Assembly: GCA_934373455.1 (NCBI GenBank) | Contig: CAKRON010000055.1 | Coordinates: 1 to 17,879 of the forward strand | Direction of reading: 5' to 3' | From: an uncultured Marvinbryantia sp. | Lineage (GTDB): Bacteria > Bacillota > Clostridia > Lachnospirales > Lachnospiraceae | Length of the DNA: 17,879 nt | In this document: positions 6,884 through 15,768 of the stretch, piece by piece | How positions within the stretch are numbered: the stretch's first letter is position 1 | How the letters are laid out: the number at the start of each line of letters is the position of its first letter | Program-made: the position numbers and the translations under genes | Notes under the pieces: generated by a model | Seen by the model: only the letters and a program-made list of their open reading frames with translations | Told to the model about the DNA's origin: nothing | Databases searched by the model: none

Positions 6884-7858
6884 TTATTCTGCAGCCTCAA
6901 TTGCTTCATAATCATCTGATACTGTGATACCAAGTTTTTCACATCTGTCAGGTACATACTGTTTTGTTACATTTGGTGCATACCGTACTTCCATAGTAGA
7001 AATATCAGCGCCCTCTTCCAAAATTTCATATGCCATTTCACCAGTTGTATAACCAAGGTCATAGTAACTGATTGACAATGTAGCAATACCACATCCCTGG
7101 CAGATACCAGCTTCACCTGTAATAACAGGAACTCCGGCAGGATCCATTACATTGTTAATTGCTTCTGTATTATTTGCTGCCGTATTATCTGTAGGTATAT
7201 ATACAACATCACATTCTGTGGCAGATGTAGCAACGGAAGAAATATCATTGGAATCTGCAAAAGTATAATTTTTAATTTCCAGATCCGGATTCAGTTCTTT
7301 TAAAGCTTCTGTAACAGCATTTACCTGATATTCAGAATTTGGTTCTGCTGAACAATATAACATGCCAACTGTTTTTGCATCAGGCACCAGTTCCAGGATC
7401 ATTGCAGCCTGCTGGTCAAGTGGTGCACAGTCTGAAGTACCGGATACATTGCCTCCGACTGTACCTGTCCAGCCATCAATGTCAAGTGCTGTTGCGTAAT
7501 CTGTAACTGCAGTTCCAAGAATTGGAATGTCTGTTGTTCCGGCTACTGCTGCCTGCAGAGCGCCTGTTGCATTTGCAAGGATTAAGTCTACCTGATCAGA
7601 AACGAATCCATTAATAATCGTAGAGCAGTTTACCGATTCACCAGAAGCATTCTGTACATCGAAAGTAACACGATCTCCCAGTTTTTCTGTCAGGGCATCC
7701 TGAAATCCCTGTGTAGCTGCATCCAGAGCTTCATGCTGAATCAACTGACAGATACCTACTTTATATGTAGCATCTTCTGCGTTTGCAACGATTCCAAGAG
7801 AAGCTGCCATTGTTGCTGCCACACCAGCAGTTATCATTTTTTTTGTAATTTTCTTCAT
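6884..7858 (-). CDS. ABC importer substrate-binding protein (PF04392-like, TrpX-type)
   Basis: A 324-residue secreted binding protein. The N-terminus MKKITKKMITAG is followed by a hydrophobic stretch and an ANA|ED signal peptidase I site after residue 27. There is no lipobox cysteine: the first cysteine is residue 37, within VGICQLIQHE. The mature part starts like the ABC_sub_bind family (YKVGICQLIQHEALDAATQG), with the usual GTAVTDYATA and CDVVYIPTDN segments. The frame extends to a GTG at 7891, but the ATG at 7858 has GAGG eight bases upstream and yields a normal signal peptide. A near-consensus promoter lies directly upstream, with no T-box or riboswitch between. Members bind aromatic amino acids or other small ligands; substrate undetermined. 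The missing lipobox is odd for a monoderm. Confidence 0.9.
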   Translation of the reverse strand: MKKITKKMITAGVAATMAASLGIVANAEDATYKVGICQLIQHEALDAATQGFQDALTEKLGDRVTFDVQNASGESVNCSTIINGFVSDQVDLILANATGALQAAVAGTTDIPILGTAVTDYATALDIDGWTGTVGGNVSGTSDCAPLDQQAAMILELVPDAKTVGMLYCSAEPNSEYQVNAVTEALKELNPDLEIKNYTFADSNDISSVATSATECDVVYIPTDNTAANNTEAINNVMDPAGVPVITGEAGICQGCGIATLSISYYDLGYTTGEMAYEILEEGADISTMEVRYAPNVTKQYVPDRCEKLGITVSDDYEAIEAAE

Positions 7859-7918
7859 AATACGTTCCTCGCTTTTTCTTTTCTTTTTCACTTTAACGGA
7901 TTAATGCGTGTTAGTATG

Positions 7919-7947
7919 AATATACACCCATTTTCCGCCAACGTCAA
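7919..7947 (-). promoter_or_regulatory. Strong promoter of the ABC importer operon
   Basis: The minus strand shows TTGACG (7942-7947), a 17-base spacer and TATATT (7919-7924), close to the sigma-A consensus. The predicted start is near 7912, leaving about 54 bases to the ATG. This is too short for a T-box or other large leader. No terminator is seen between the gpsA stop and this promoter, so read-through from gpsA is also possible. Confidence 0.85.
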
Positions 7948-7965
7948 GAGCAAAACGTATTTTCT

Positions 7966-8973
7966 TTACCATTGCGTATCATCGGATTCAATTTTTTTAT
8001 CTCTAAGCATCAATTCTTTTACTGCCTGCTCTGCATTCTTGTTTTCAAACAATACTTTATTTACCTGTTCTACAATCGGCATTTCCACCTGATATTTTGT
8101 AGCAAGTGCCAATGCAGCCCTGGCCGAGTACACACCTTCTACTACCATCTGAACTTCTTTCATAGCTTCTTCCATGGTATGCCCTTTTCCAATCAGATAA
8201 CCTGCTTTTCTGTTTCTGCTGTGTACACTTGCGCAGGTAACAATCAAATCGCCGATACCGGCAAGTCCGTAAAAAGTCTCCGGCTTTCCGCCCATCTTGA
8301 TTCCAAGTCTGGCAATTTCCGCAATACCACGGGTAATCAAAGCTGCTTTCGTATTATCACCATATCCTAATCCATCTGCGGTACCTGCTGCTAATGCAAT
8401 GACATTTTTCAATGCACCGCCAAGTTCAATCCCCAGCATATCCGGGCTGATATAAACACGAAATACCGGACTGACAAAAACGCTTCTCAGATACTCCGCT
8501 GTTTTTCTGGTTCGTGAACTGACTACACAGGTTGTTGGAAGTCTCCGGCTTACTTCTTCTGCATGACTTGGTCCGGACAAGACACAGGCATCTGCATATG
8601 GCATTTCTTCTTCAATGATATCTGTCAGAGTATAAAGCGTACTTTCTTCTATTCCTTTTGCAACATTTACAATAATCTGACCTGCCCGCACATATTCTTT
8701 CATCTTCTGGCAGGTACTTCTGATAAATGGTGACGGCACCGCAAGTACACAGACATCTTTATCTGACATAGTATCCTTCATATCCGTTGTAAATCTGATT
8801 CCTTCCGGAATCTCAACTCCAGGCAGCTTGCTTTCATGTCGTCTTGTCGTATTCAGCATTTCCACTTCCGCCTCGTGAATTGACCATACTACCACATCAT
8901 GTCCGTTGTCATGCAGTAATATTGCCAGCGCTGTCCCCCAGCTTCCTGCTCCTAAAATACCTATTCTAGCCAT
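7966..8973 (-). CDS. gpsA: Glycerol-3-phosphate dehydrogenase [NAD(P)+]
   Basis: A 335-residue cytosolic enzyme that reduces dihydroxyacetone phosphate to sn-glycerol-3-phosphate, the backbone for phospholipids. The Rossmann motif GAGSWGTA is at 8-15. NVAKGIEE (103-110) carries K106, and GGALKNVIALAAG (185-197) carries K189, the active-site lysines expected for the family. The motif GLGYGDNTKAALITRG follows and places the substrate-binding region. The frame begins at a GTG at 8982, but that codon overlaps the Shine-Dalgarno sequence. The ATG at 8973 sits eight bases after AGGAGG and starts exactly at the MARIGILGAG strand. It follows plsY by 20 bases, so synthesis and first acylation of glycerol-3-phosphate are encoded together. 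Confidence 0.96.
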   Translation of the reverse strand: MARIGILGAGSWGTALAILLHDNGHDVVVWSIHEAEVEMLNTTRRHESKLPGVEIPEGIRFTTDMKDTMSDKDVCVLAVPSPFIRSTCQKMKEYVRAGQIIVNVAKGIEESTLYTLTDIIEEEMPYADACVLSGPSHAEEVSRRLPTTCVVSSRTRKTAEYLRSVFVSPVFRVYISPDMLGIELGGALKNVIALAAGTADGLGYGDNTKAALITRGIAEIARLGIKMGGKPETFYGLAGIGDLIVTCASVHSRNRKAGYLIGKGHTMEEAMKEVQMVVEGVYSARAALALATKYQVEMPIVEQVNKVLFENKNAEQAVKELMLRDKKIESDDTQW

Positions 8974-8993
8974 TTGTAGCACCTCCTGTCAGG

Positions 8994-9644
8994 TTATTGC
9001 TGACTCTTCTTAGTCAAATATGTTTTTCGTTCTGTTCCATTAAGTAAACGTTTTATATTTCCTCTGTGTTTCCAATACGCTAGCGCAGTCAGAAGAACCA
9101 TTAAAATGTACATTTCTGTGAGATGATTCTGAGACATTCCAAACCATCCCATTTGACCAAACACAACCATTTCTATTAATATCGCTGCATAAACTACCAA
9201 AGATCCCAACGAAACATAATGTGTCGTGAAAAAAATGCCGAAAAAGGCAATGATTCCTAACACTGCCATTACAGGATGAAAAGAAAGTACCAGTCCTGCT
9301 GTAGCCGCAATTCCCTTTCCTCCTCGGAAATGCAGATAAAATGGAAAATTATGCCCAAGAATCACACCAGCCGCTGTATAAAGAACCAGCAAAGGCATCA
9401 TAGATGCGTACGAATCTCGAAACAATATCCTGACCAGTGTGACTGCAAGAATACATTTCATGCAGTCTCCGGCAAAAGTAAGTAAGCCCGCTTTGGTTCC
9501 CATTGTACGCATCATATTTGTCGTACCGGCATTTCCACTTCCATAATTGCGAATGTCTATTCCATGCTTTTTCCCTATAATATAGCTTGTCTGAAACAGC
9601 CCGAATACATATCCGATTGCCAGACAAATAATCCGAATACTCAT
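8994..9644 (-). CDS. plsY: Acyl-phosphate:glycerol-3-phosphate acyltransferase PlsY
   Basis: A 216-residue membrane enzyme that transfers an acyl group from acyl-phosphate to glycerol-3-phosphate to make lysophosphatidic acid. The three conserved PlsY loops are visible: GSGNAGTTN (35-43), GHNFPFYLHFRGGKG (97-111), and the C-terminal HRGNIKRLLNGTE. Hydrophobic helices alternate with these loops, for a total of about five to seven membrane segments. The open frame extends into der (GTG at 9668), and two internal ATGs are possible (9653, 9644). I chose 9644, one base after the der stop and 11 bases after AGGA; 9653 is too close to that site. The start is uncertain by three residues. Coupling to der translation is likely. 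Confidence 0.94.
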   Translation of the reverse strand: MSIRIICLAIGYVFGLFQTSYIIGKKHGIDIRNYGSGNAGTTNMMRTMGTKAGLLTFAGDCMKCILAVTLVRILFRDSYASMMPLLVLYTAAGVILGHNFPFYLHFRGGKGIAATAGLVLSFHPVMAVLGIIAFFGIFFTTHYVSLGSLVVYAAILIEMVVFGQMGWFGMSQNHLTEMYILMVLLTALAYWKHRGNIKRLLNGTERKTYLTKKSQQ

Positions 9645-9645
9645 T

Positions 9646-10971
9646 TTATTCATTATCCTTTCTTTCACGAATAATAAATTTCAACGATGTTCCTTTGAAT
9701 CCAAATGTATCTCGGATTTTATTTTCCAGATATCTGGTATAAGAGAAATGCATTAGTTTTTTGTCATTTACAAAAATAACGAATGTAGGTGGCTTTACTG
9801 CTACCTGCGTAATATAATACAATTTTAATCTCTTACCTTTATCTGATGGTGGCTGCTGAAGAGCAATCGCTTCGGACATGATCTCATTCAATACACCTGT
9901 TGCAATTCTCATGGTCTGATTTTCGATAATCATGTCGATTTTTTCAAATAACTTCGGTAAACGCTGTCCGGTTTCTGCCGATATGAACATAATTTCTGCA
10001 TATGGTATAAAAGACAGAATTTCTCTTACTTTGTTCGTGTATCTATAAATCGTCTTATCATCTTTTTCAATGGCATCCCATTTATTTACACAGACAAGAA
10101 TTCCTTTTCCTCTGTCATGAGCGATACCTGCAATCTTAGCATCCTGTTCTGTTACGCCTTCTGTTGCATCTATAACAACTACTACCACATCAGCTCGTTC
10201 CACTGCCGTAACAGTACGAATAATGCTGTAACGCTCCAATTCTTCTTTTATTTTGTTCTTACGTCTAAGTCCGGCCGTATCTATGAATACGTATTCTTTT
10301 CCGTCCCAGTTTACTTCTGTGTCAATGGCGTCTCTGGTTGTTCCTGCAATGTTTGATACAATCACGCGGTTTTCACCCAACAGCTTATTAATAATAGAAG
10401 ATTTTCCAACATTTGGTTTTCCGACTACTGCAACCTTTGGTCTGTCATCGTCTTCTTCTTCCATGTCTGATTCCGGGAATAATGAAATCACTTTATCCAG
10501 AAGATCTCCAAGTCCCTGTTTGTTTGCAGATGAAATTGGGAATGGATCACCAATTCCAAGATTATAGAATTCATACACATCTGCCATAAATTTTTCGTGA
10601 TGATCGACTTTATTAACCGTCAATACGACAGGTTTGTGAGAACGACGCAGCATATCCGCTACTTTAGAGTCAGAATCTACAAGCCCCTGCTTAACATCTA
10701 CCATAAACAGAATCACATCTGCTGTATCAATCGCAATCTGTGCCTGTTCTCTCATCTGAGACAGAATAATATCATTACTGTCCGGTTCAATACCACCAGT
10801 ATCAATCAATGTAAATGTATAATTCAACCATTCTACATCTGCATAAATACGGTCTCTGGTCACTCCAGGAGTATCTTTTACAATAGAAATATTTTCTCCG
10901 GCCAAAGCATTAAATAATGTGGATTTTCCCACGTTCGGCCGCCCTACAATTGCTACAATTGGTTTACTCAT
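9646..10971 (-). CDS. der: Ribosome biogenesis GTPase Der (EngA)
   Basis: A 441-residue GTPase with two tandem G domains and a C-terminal KH-like domain, needed for assembly of the 50S subunit. Domain 1 has GRPNVGKST (10-18), DTPG (33-36), DTGGI (57-61) and NKVD (120-123). Domain 2 has GKPNVGKSS (184-192), DTAG (231-234) and NKWD (296-299). They are joined by an acidic linker (MEEEDDD near 170-176). The KH-like domain spans about 350-436. The ATG at 10971 has GAGGTGA seven bases upstream and overlaps the DUF512 gene by 8 bases. The stop is one base before plsY. Length and domain order are entirely normal. Confidence 0.98.
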   Translation of the reverse strand: MSKPIVAIVGRPNVGKSTLFNALAGENISIVKDTPGVTRDRIYADVEWLNYTFTLIDTGGIEPDSNDIILSQMREQAQIAIDTADVILFMVDVKQGLVDSDSKVADMLRRSHKPVVLTVNKVDHHEKFMADVYEFYNLGIGDPFPISSANKQGLGDLLDKVISLFPESDMEEEDDDRPKVAVVGKPNVGKSSIINKLLGENRVIVSNIAGTTRDAIDTEVNWDGKEYVFIDTAGLRRKNKIKEELERYSIIRTVTAVERADVVVVVIDATEGVTEQDAKIAGIAHDRGKGILVCVNKWDAIEKDDKTIYRYTNKVREILSFIPYAEIMFISAETGQRLPKLFEKIDMIIENQTMRIATGVLNEIMSEAIALQQPPSDKGKRLKLYYITQVAVKPPTFVIFVNDKKLMHFSYTRYLENKIRDTFGFKGTSLKFIIRERKDNE

Positions 10972-12322
10972 ATTTTTTCACCTCATATGGCTGCTTTTCT
11001 CTTCCAGAAGAAAGTTCATCCAGAAGAATTGCATGCACAAAGTCCTTTCCGTCTGATTTTATAATACCTATCTTGGTTTGCAAAGCGTTCTCAAGCTCTG
11101 TCGTTGTCATATCATCCAGGAATACATCTTCGCCGTCCCTTAATACATTACAGCTCAGAAACAGCTGTTCTCCCAATTCTTTTCCGGTTAGCTGTTCTTT
11201 TAAATCCTGTCCGGTCAAAAGACCTGCAACCGTAATTTTTTCTCCAAAGAATTTATTGATAATCGGGTAGACGTGTACTGTTATATTAGGAAATTGAACC
11301 TGTATCTTGGTAGCTGCCTTATGAATATATGGTTCTGCCAGAAGTCCTGTTGCTACAGATACCGTATGACGCCGATCATCTCCTTCCAGTAAAGCAAGTG
11401 CCTCTGCTACTTCTGTCAGAAACAGTCGGATCATGCCAACCCCATTTTCCAGCTGCGGATAGCCGTCATAATTGTCTTCTTCCGGCAGTTCTCTCTCAGC
11501 CAGAATATACCATTCGTCTGAAGCATGTATCATATGCGTATGATGTTCTTCCATGATCTTGTTCTGCCATTTATGGATCGTATCGAGAACTTCCATTGCA
11601 TCTTCTTTGTTAAATGGTTCCAGTGGATATAAGCCATCACGAAATTTAGTAAGCCCCACCGGCACCACAGATACACTGGTAAGATTCGGCAGATATCTGG
11701 TGAGCTGTTCTATCGTATACTCCAGTTCTTTTCCGTCGTTAATACCTTTGCACAGTACGATCTGCCCATTGATCTCTATACCTGCTTCTATAAAACGATC
11801 TACTTTTTTCAATGACTCACCCGCAAAACGATTATGAAGCATTTTACAGCGAAGCTGTGGATTCATTGTCTGAAAAGAAATATTAATTGGAGACAAATGA
11901 TATTGAATAATCTGCTGAATGTCTTCTTCTTTTAAATTTGTCAGAGTAATATAATTTCCCTGTAAAAAAGAAAGCCGCGAATCATCGTCTTTAAAATAAA
12001 GTGTATCCCGCATTCCTGGCGGCATCTGATCAATAAAACAGAAAATGCATTTATTATGACACGAATGATAGTCATCCATCATTCCATTCTCAAATTCTAT
12101 TCCAAGATCTTCTTCAAATTCCTTTTCAATTTCCAGTTCCCATTCTTCTCCGTCTTGCTTACGTATCACTACGGTCAGATATTCTTCATTACAGAGGTAA
12201 CGATAGTCCAGAATATCTCCTACCGGTTGATCGTTAATAGATACCAGTTCGTCTCCTGGCTCAATTTCCATTTCCTCTGCAATGCTTCCATTTATAATAT
12301 GACTGATTATATGTTTCTTCAT
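10964..12322 (-). CDS. DUF512 family protein: PDZ domain plus radical-SAM-like core, function unknown
   Basis: A 452-residue soluble protein. Residues 1-65 look like a PDZ domain ([20 protein letters not shown]). A radical-SAM type CX3CX2C motif follows at C88, C92 and C95 (CHNKCIFC), then a barrel-like region ([42 protein letters not shown]). The C-terminal DUF512 part holds [16 protein letters not shown] and [21 protein letters not shown] segments. The family occurs next to der in many Clostridia, but I know of no demonstrated reaction; an S-adenosylmethionine radical chemistry is inferred only from the cysteine motif. The ATG at 12322 has AGGAG ten bases upstream. It is the first gene of the der-plsY-gpsA operon, with a good promoter upstream. 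Confidence 0.88.
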   Translation of the reverse strand: MKKHIISHIINGSIAEEMEIEPGDELVSINDQPVGDILDYRYLCNEEYLTVVIRKQDGEEWELEIEKEFEEDLGIEFENGMMDDYHSCHNKCIFCFIDQMPPGMRDTLYFKDDDSRLSFLQGNYITLTNLKEEDIQQIIQYHLSPINISFQTMNPQLRCKMLHNRFAGESLKKVDRFIEAGIEINGQIVLCKGINDGKELEYTIEQLTRYLPNLTSVSVVPVGLTKFRDGLYPLEPFNKEDAMEVLDTIHKWQNKIMEEHHTHMIHASDEWYILAERELPEEDNYDGYPQLENGVGMIRLFLTEVAEALALLEGDDRRHTVSVATGLLAEPYIHKAATKIQVQFPNITVHVYPIINKFFGEKITVAGLLTGQDLKEQLTGKELGEQLFLSCNVLRDGEDVFLDDMTTTELENALQTKIGIIKSDGKDFVHAILLDELSSGREKQPYEVKKYE

Positions 12323-12401
12323 CTGGATACTACTCCTGTTATCTGTTCATTTTCTTAAAAATGACTCAGTTTTTATTGCTGATCAAAAAATATCCGTTTA
12401 T

Positions 12402-12430
12402 ATCATACTAAAATTGCCCATAAATTGCAA
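12402..12430 (-). promoter_or_regulatory. Promoter of the DUF512-der-plsY-gpsA operon
   Basis: On the minus strand TTGCAA (12425-12430), a 17-base spacer and TATGAT (12402-12407) form a good sigma-A promoter. The predicted start near 12395 leaves a leader of about 70 bases. It is back to back with the prs promoter; the two -35 boxes are 34 bases apart. Confidence 0.75.
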
Positions 12431-12464
12431 TCTTATATTTTTAAAGCAAAATACGACAATGTTC

Positions 12465-12493
12465 TTGACGTAACTTCAAAGAGCCACTATACT
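12465..12493 (+). promoter_or_regulatory. Promoter of prs
   Basis: TTGACG (12465-12470), a 17-base spacer and TATACT (12488-12493) form a near-consensus sigma-A promoter on the plus strand. Transcription should start near 12500, giving a leader of about 40 bases with no visible PurR box or riboswitch. Confidence 0.85.
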
Positions 12494-12538
12494 GTCAAGT
12501 GAGTTAGGATTTTATCATCATTAAATATGGAGGCATGT

Positions 12539-13711
12539 ATGACTGATCAGTTTGATACATTACGAAATGCGTTACCTATCGCACCACTAAAAATTGCAGC
12601 TTTAGAAGGCTGTAAGGATTTTGCTACAAAAGTGAATGAGCATCTGGTTGAATTTCGTCACACAAACCCAACACAGGATATTCAAAATATTCACTACAAA
12701 GGATACTCTGAAGATACATATATGTTAGATTGTGTCTGCCCTAGATTTGGTACCGGAGAAGGAAAGGGTATCATCAATTCCTCTGTACGTGGAAGTGACT
12801 TATATATTTTTGCAGACGTAACGAACTATAGCCTGACCTATAAAGTATTTGGTCAGGAAAACCATATGTCACCAGATAATCATTTTCAGGATCTCAAGCG
12901 TATTATCTCTGCCACAGACGGAAAGGCAAAAAGGCTGAATGTTATTATGCCATTTCTTTATGAAGGTCGTCAGCATAAACGTTCTGGACGTGAATCTCTG
13001 GACTGTGCACTTGCACTGCAGGAACTTGCAGATCTTGGTGTCAGCAATATTATCACATTTGATGCCCATGATCCACGTGTACAAAACGCCATTCCTCTGA
13101 TTGGTTTTGATACTTTCATGCCAACTTATCAGTTCCTGAAGGCTATCATTGATACCACACCAGATTTCAGCATTGACAGCGATCATCTTATGATTATCAG
13201 CCCGGATGAAGGTGCTATGGGTCGTGCCGTTTATTTTTCTACTATCCTTGGTGTCGATATGGGTATGTTCTACAAACGTCGTGACTATTCTGTAATTGTA
13301 AATGGCAAGAACCCAATCGTTGCTCATGAATTCCTTGGTTCTTCCGTAGAAGGTAAAGATGTTGTTATTGTGGATGACATGATTTCTTCCGGAGAAAGTA
13401 TGCTTGATGTAGCAAAACAGCTGAAAGACCGTAAGGCAAGACGCGTCTTTGTCTGCACTACATTTGGTCTGTTCACCGATGGATTCGAGAAATTTGATGA
13501 ATTCTATGAAAAAGAATACATCTACAAGGTAATTACCACAAATCTGAATTATCGTGCTCCTGAACTTTTAACCAAACCATATTATGTAGAAGCAGATATG
13601 ACAAAGTTCACAGCAAGCATTATGGACAGCTTGAACCATGATATTTCCATTGAACCAATTATCAGTCCAACCGAAAAAATTCAGAAACTCCTCAAGCGTA
13701 TTCAAAAATAA
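12539..13711 (+). CDS. prs: Ribose-phosphate pyrophosphokinase, long divergent form
   Basis: Makes phosphoribosyl pyrophosphate from ribose-5-phosphate and ATP for nucleotide, histidine and tryptophan synthesis. At 390 residues it is about 75 longer than the usual bacterial enzyme. The PRPP-binding loop is VVIVDDMISSGES (275-287), where the common form reads DDMIDTAGT. The expected catalytic-histidine region appears as IITFDAHDPR with H177, instead of VDLH. The flexible-loop region reads YEGRQHKRSGRESLD (141-155). ISPDEGAMGRA (220-230) replaces SPDxGGVxRA. Residues 1-90 include an extra N-terminal stretch (VCPRFGTGEGKG). The ATG at 12527 overlaps the Shine-Dalgarno sequence; the ATG at 12539 lies five bases after GGAGG and is preferred. 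The gene is monocistronic. All key blocks are present, so it is probably active; a related pyrophosphokinase role is possible. Confidence 0.88.
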   Translation: MTDQFDTLRNALPIAPLKIAALEGCKDFATKVNEHLVEFRHTNPTQDIQNIHYKGYSEDTYMLDCVCPRFGTGEGKGIINSSVRGSDLYIFADVTNYSLTYKVFGQENHMSPDNHFQDLKRIISATDGKAKRLNVIMPFLYEGRQHKRSGRESLDCALALQELADLGVSNIITFDAHDPRVQNAIPLIGFDTFMPTYQFLKAIIDTTPDFSIDSDHLMIISPDEGAMGRAVYFSTILGVDMGMFYKRRDYSVIVNGKNPIVAHEFLGSSVEGKDVVIVDDMISSGESMLDVAKQLKDRKARRVFVCTTFGLFTDGFEKFDEFYEKEYIYKVITTNLNYRAPELLTKPYYVEADMTKFTASIMDSLNHDISIEPIISPTEKIQKLLKRIQK

Positions 13712-13714
13712 TAG

Positions 13715-13738
13715 AAGGACTGGCACATGCCAGTCCTT
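13715..13738. terminator. Bidirectional terminator between prs and pgeF
   Basis: The arms AAGGACTGGC (13715-13724) and GCCAGTCCTT (13729-13738) form a 10-bp perfect stem with a 4-base loop. Pyrimidine-rich TCTTCTTT follows on the plus strand. On the minus strand the stem is followed by CTATTATTTTTG. It ends both convergent genes within a 33-base gap. Confidence 0.9.
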
Positions 13739-13744
13739 TCTTCT

Positions 13745-14620
13745 TTATCGAAGCATTAAAAATGCCGCCAGATTTCCGCGCTTTCCTTCGGATGCTCTGT
13801 GGGAATACAACAGCTGGGGATTGCAGCAGGTGCACAGATCCGTTACGGATATATGCTCTTTTCTTACCCCTGCTTCCGTTAAAATGATCTCATTTGCTTT
13901 CCACAGATTCAGTTGATATTTTCCATTCGGCTTTTCGTAAAAAAGCTCTTTCCAATGCATCTGTTCAAAATGCTGTTGAAACTCTAAGATCACATCACGG
14001 CTCACCTCATAACAATCCTGACAAATAGAAGGTCCTACAGCCGCCAGAATATCTTCCGGTCTGCTTCCATACTCTTCCTGCATTCTCAGAATTGCTGCCT
14101 GACTGATTTTACCCACAGTTCCTCTCCAGCCAGAATGAACCAGACCAATTGCATTTTTTACAGGATCTACAAGAAAAATGGGTACACAGTCAGCAAAAAA
14201 AGTAGTCAGCACTACTTCTGGTTCATTTGTAATTAACCCATCCACATCTGAATAATCACGTTCTTTTATATAGCCTTTTCCCCAGTCATCTTTTGTAACT
14301 TTGCGAATATTGGCCGTATGAGTCTGATGACTAAATACCATATGTTCTTCCAAAAACCCTATAGCAGAGGCAATTCTTTTGAAATTTTCTTTTACGTTTT
14401 CCTCTTTGTCTCCTCTGGAAAAGCTGAGATTCATACTATAAAGATGTTCTTTGCTGACGCCACCTAGACGGGTAGAAAATCCATGTAAAATCTTTTTCTC
14501 TTTCTCCAGTTCCGGATATGTTAACCAGTATATTCCATCCTTTTCATGAATCCTTATTACCGGTTCTGTTCCTTTTCTCTTAATTAATATCTGATGATTC
14601 TGATCTGTCACTGTTTCCAT
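13745..14620 (-). CDS. pgeF: PgeF/YfiH-family multicopper-oxidase-like (laccase domain) protein
   Basis: A 291-residue cytosolic protein of the family once called laccase-like or polyphenol oxidase. Members are now linked to purine nucleoside phosphorylase/deaminase activity and, in E. coli, to editing of peptidoglycan precursors. The zinc-site residues are present: H101 in HQTHTANI, C145 in FADCVPIFLVD and H162 in HSGWRGT. The C-terminal CTCCNPQLLYSHRASEGKRGN block is typical. An open frame extends to 14659, overlapping yraN, but the ATG at 14620 has AGGAG seven bases upstream and is the likely start. The N-terminal 40 residues are variable in the family. It is the last gene of the rplS operon and ends at the bidirectional terminator. 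The precise substrate in this organism is unknown. Confidence 0.93.
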   Translation of the reverse strand: METVTDQNHQILIKRKGTEPVIRIHEKDGIYWLTYPELEKEKKILHGFSTRLGGVSKEHLYSMNLSFSRGDKEENVKENFKRIASAIGFLEEHMVFSHQTHTANIRKVTKDDWGKGYIKERDYSDVDGLITNEPEVVLTTFFADCVPIFLVDPVKNAIGLVHSGWRGTVGKISQAAILRMQEEYGSRPEDILAAVGPSICQDCYEVSRDVILEFQQHFEQMHWKELFYEKPNGKYQLNLWKANEIILTEAGVRKEHISVTDLCTCCNPQLLYSHRASEGKRGNLAAFLMLR

Positions 14621-14639
14621 AAGAAATCTCCTGAATCTT

Positions 14640-14987
14640 TCACCATGCACCAAAGGCATTTTTTATATGTTGTATCCGTGTTCCTGTGATACCTATCACA
14701 TCAAATCTACAGGGATGATCCTGAATATTTCTCTGATATAAATAATACTGCGCCGTCTGATAAATTTTTCTCTGCTTACGTTTATCTACGGCTTCCAGTG
14801 GATCTCCCATTTTATCGTTTTGCCTGTATTTTACCTCTAAAAATACAAGGCAGTTTCCATCCTTTGCAATCACATCTATCTCGCCTGTACGAATCTGATA
14901 ATTTTGTTCAAGTATCTGATAATGCTGTTCTTCCAGATATCTGACCGCCATCTCCTCGTACCGCTTCCCGATATCTCTTCGATTCAA
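14640..14987 (-). CDS. yraN: YraN/UPF0102 family nuclease-like protein
   Basis: A 115-residue protein with the PD-(D/E)XK-type core of the UPF0102 family: TGEIDVIAKD (34-43) and LVFLEVKYR (47-55), giving candidate catalytic residues E36, D38, E51 and K53. The family usually sits beside rnhB, as here. It is thought to be a Holliday-junction-type nuclease by fold, but a cellular role has not been settled. The start is TTG at 14987, five bases after AAGGAG; no ATG or GTG in frame fits better. Length matches the family (about 110-130). The rnhB stop lies 12 bases upstream and pgeF starts 19 bases downstream. Confidence 0.94.
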   Translation of the reverse strand: MNRRDIGKRYEEMAVRYLEEQHYQILEQNYQIRTGEIDVIAKDGNCLVFLEVKYRQNDKMGDPLEAVDKRKQRKIYQTAQYYLYQRNIQDHPCRFDVIGITGTRIQHIKNAFGAW

Positions 14988-14999
14988 TTGCGCTCCTTC

Positions 15000-15764
15000 T
15001 TATACATCTACAAAATGAGTAATAAAAGTCTTTCTGTGAATAGGTGACGGACCATATTGTTTTAATGCCTCTATATGGGATGCAGATCCATATCCCTTGT
15101 GCGATGCAAAACCATATTCCGGCATCAGACTGTCATACTCTTCCATCATGCGGTCCCTTGTTACTTTTGCTATAATGCTGGCAGCCGCTATGGACATACT
15201 TTTGGCATCTCCTTTTATAATCGGCACTTGTGGTATTGTCACTTCCGGAATTGTTACAGCATCATTTAACAACAATTCCGGCGGCACAGCCAACATTTTA
15301 ATCGCCTGCCTCATTGCCTCATACGTTGCCTGTAAAATATTTATTTCATCAATACGTGCCGGTGATACGATTCCCACGCCAACTGCAACTGCCTTTTCCT
15401 GAATTTCATCGAAAAGCATGTCGCGTCTGGCAGCAGATAATTTTTTGGAATCGTTCAAATAACGGATTTTACATCCTTCCGGAAGAATTACAGCTCCTGC
15501 CACCACCGGTCCGGCAAGCGGTCCCCGTCCTGCTTCATCTATACCGCAGATATATCGATATGCTTCATACTTTCTCTCATATTCCAGCATCTTTTCCAAT
15601 CTGATCTGCTCGTTCTCTTCCTGCTGTATTTTTTTTCGAAATGATAATAAAAGATTCTGCACACCTTTTCTTTCATCCGCTTCATAAGACAGCATTTTTT
15701 GTGGCAAATCTGAAAATGCTGCCTGTTCCAGTTCTTTTTTTATCTCAGAAATTGATTTCCCCAT
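15000..15764 (-). CDS. rnhB: Ribonuclease HII
   Basis: A 254-residue enzyme that cuts the RNA strand of RNA-DNA hybrids and starts removal of misincorporated ribonucleotides. The catalytic acidic residues are visible: D76 and E77 in GIDEAGRG, D168 in LLLNDAV and D204 in KVTRD. NDSKKL (104-109) and SIAAASIIAKVTRD are also conserved. An N-terminal extension of about 70 residues, charged and helical, matches the long Bacillus-type RnhB. The ATG at 15764 follows GAGG by about nine bases, within the end of rbgA. The rbgA stop is four bases away, so the two are probably translationally coupled. Confidence 0.97.
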   Translation of the reverse strand: MGKSISEIKKELEQAAFSDLPQKMLSYEADERKGVQNLLLSFRKKIQQEENEQIRLEKMLEYERKYEAYRYICGIDEAGRGPLAGPVVAGAVILPEGCKIRYLNDSKKLSAARRDMLFDEIQEKAVAVGVGIVSPARIDEINILQATYEAMRQAIKMLAVPPELLLNDAVTIPEVTIPQVPIIKGDAKSMSIAAASIIAKVTRDRMMEEYDSLMPEYGFASHKGYGSASHIEALKQYGPSPIHRKTFITHFVDV

Positions 15765-15768
15765 TCTT

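Noticed and set aside
7859..7965. Possible T-box or amino-acid riboswitch before the ABC binding protein
   Set aside because: The promoter leaves only about 54 bases of leader with no specifier loop or antiterminator.
12869..13327. 152-residue minus-strand open frame within prs
   Set aside because: It is antisense to conserved PRPP synthetase blocks and shows no domain or start signal.
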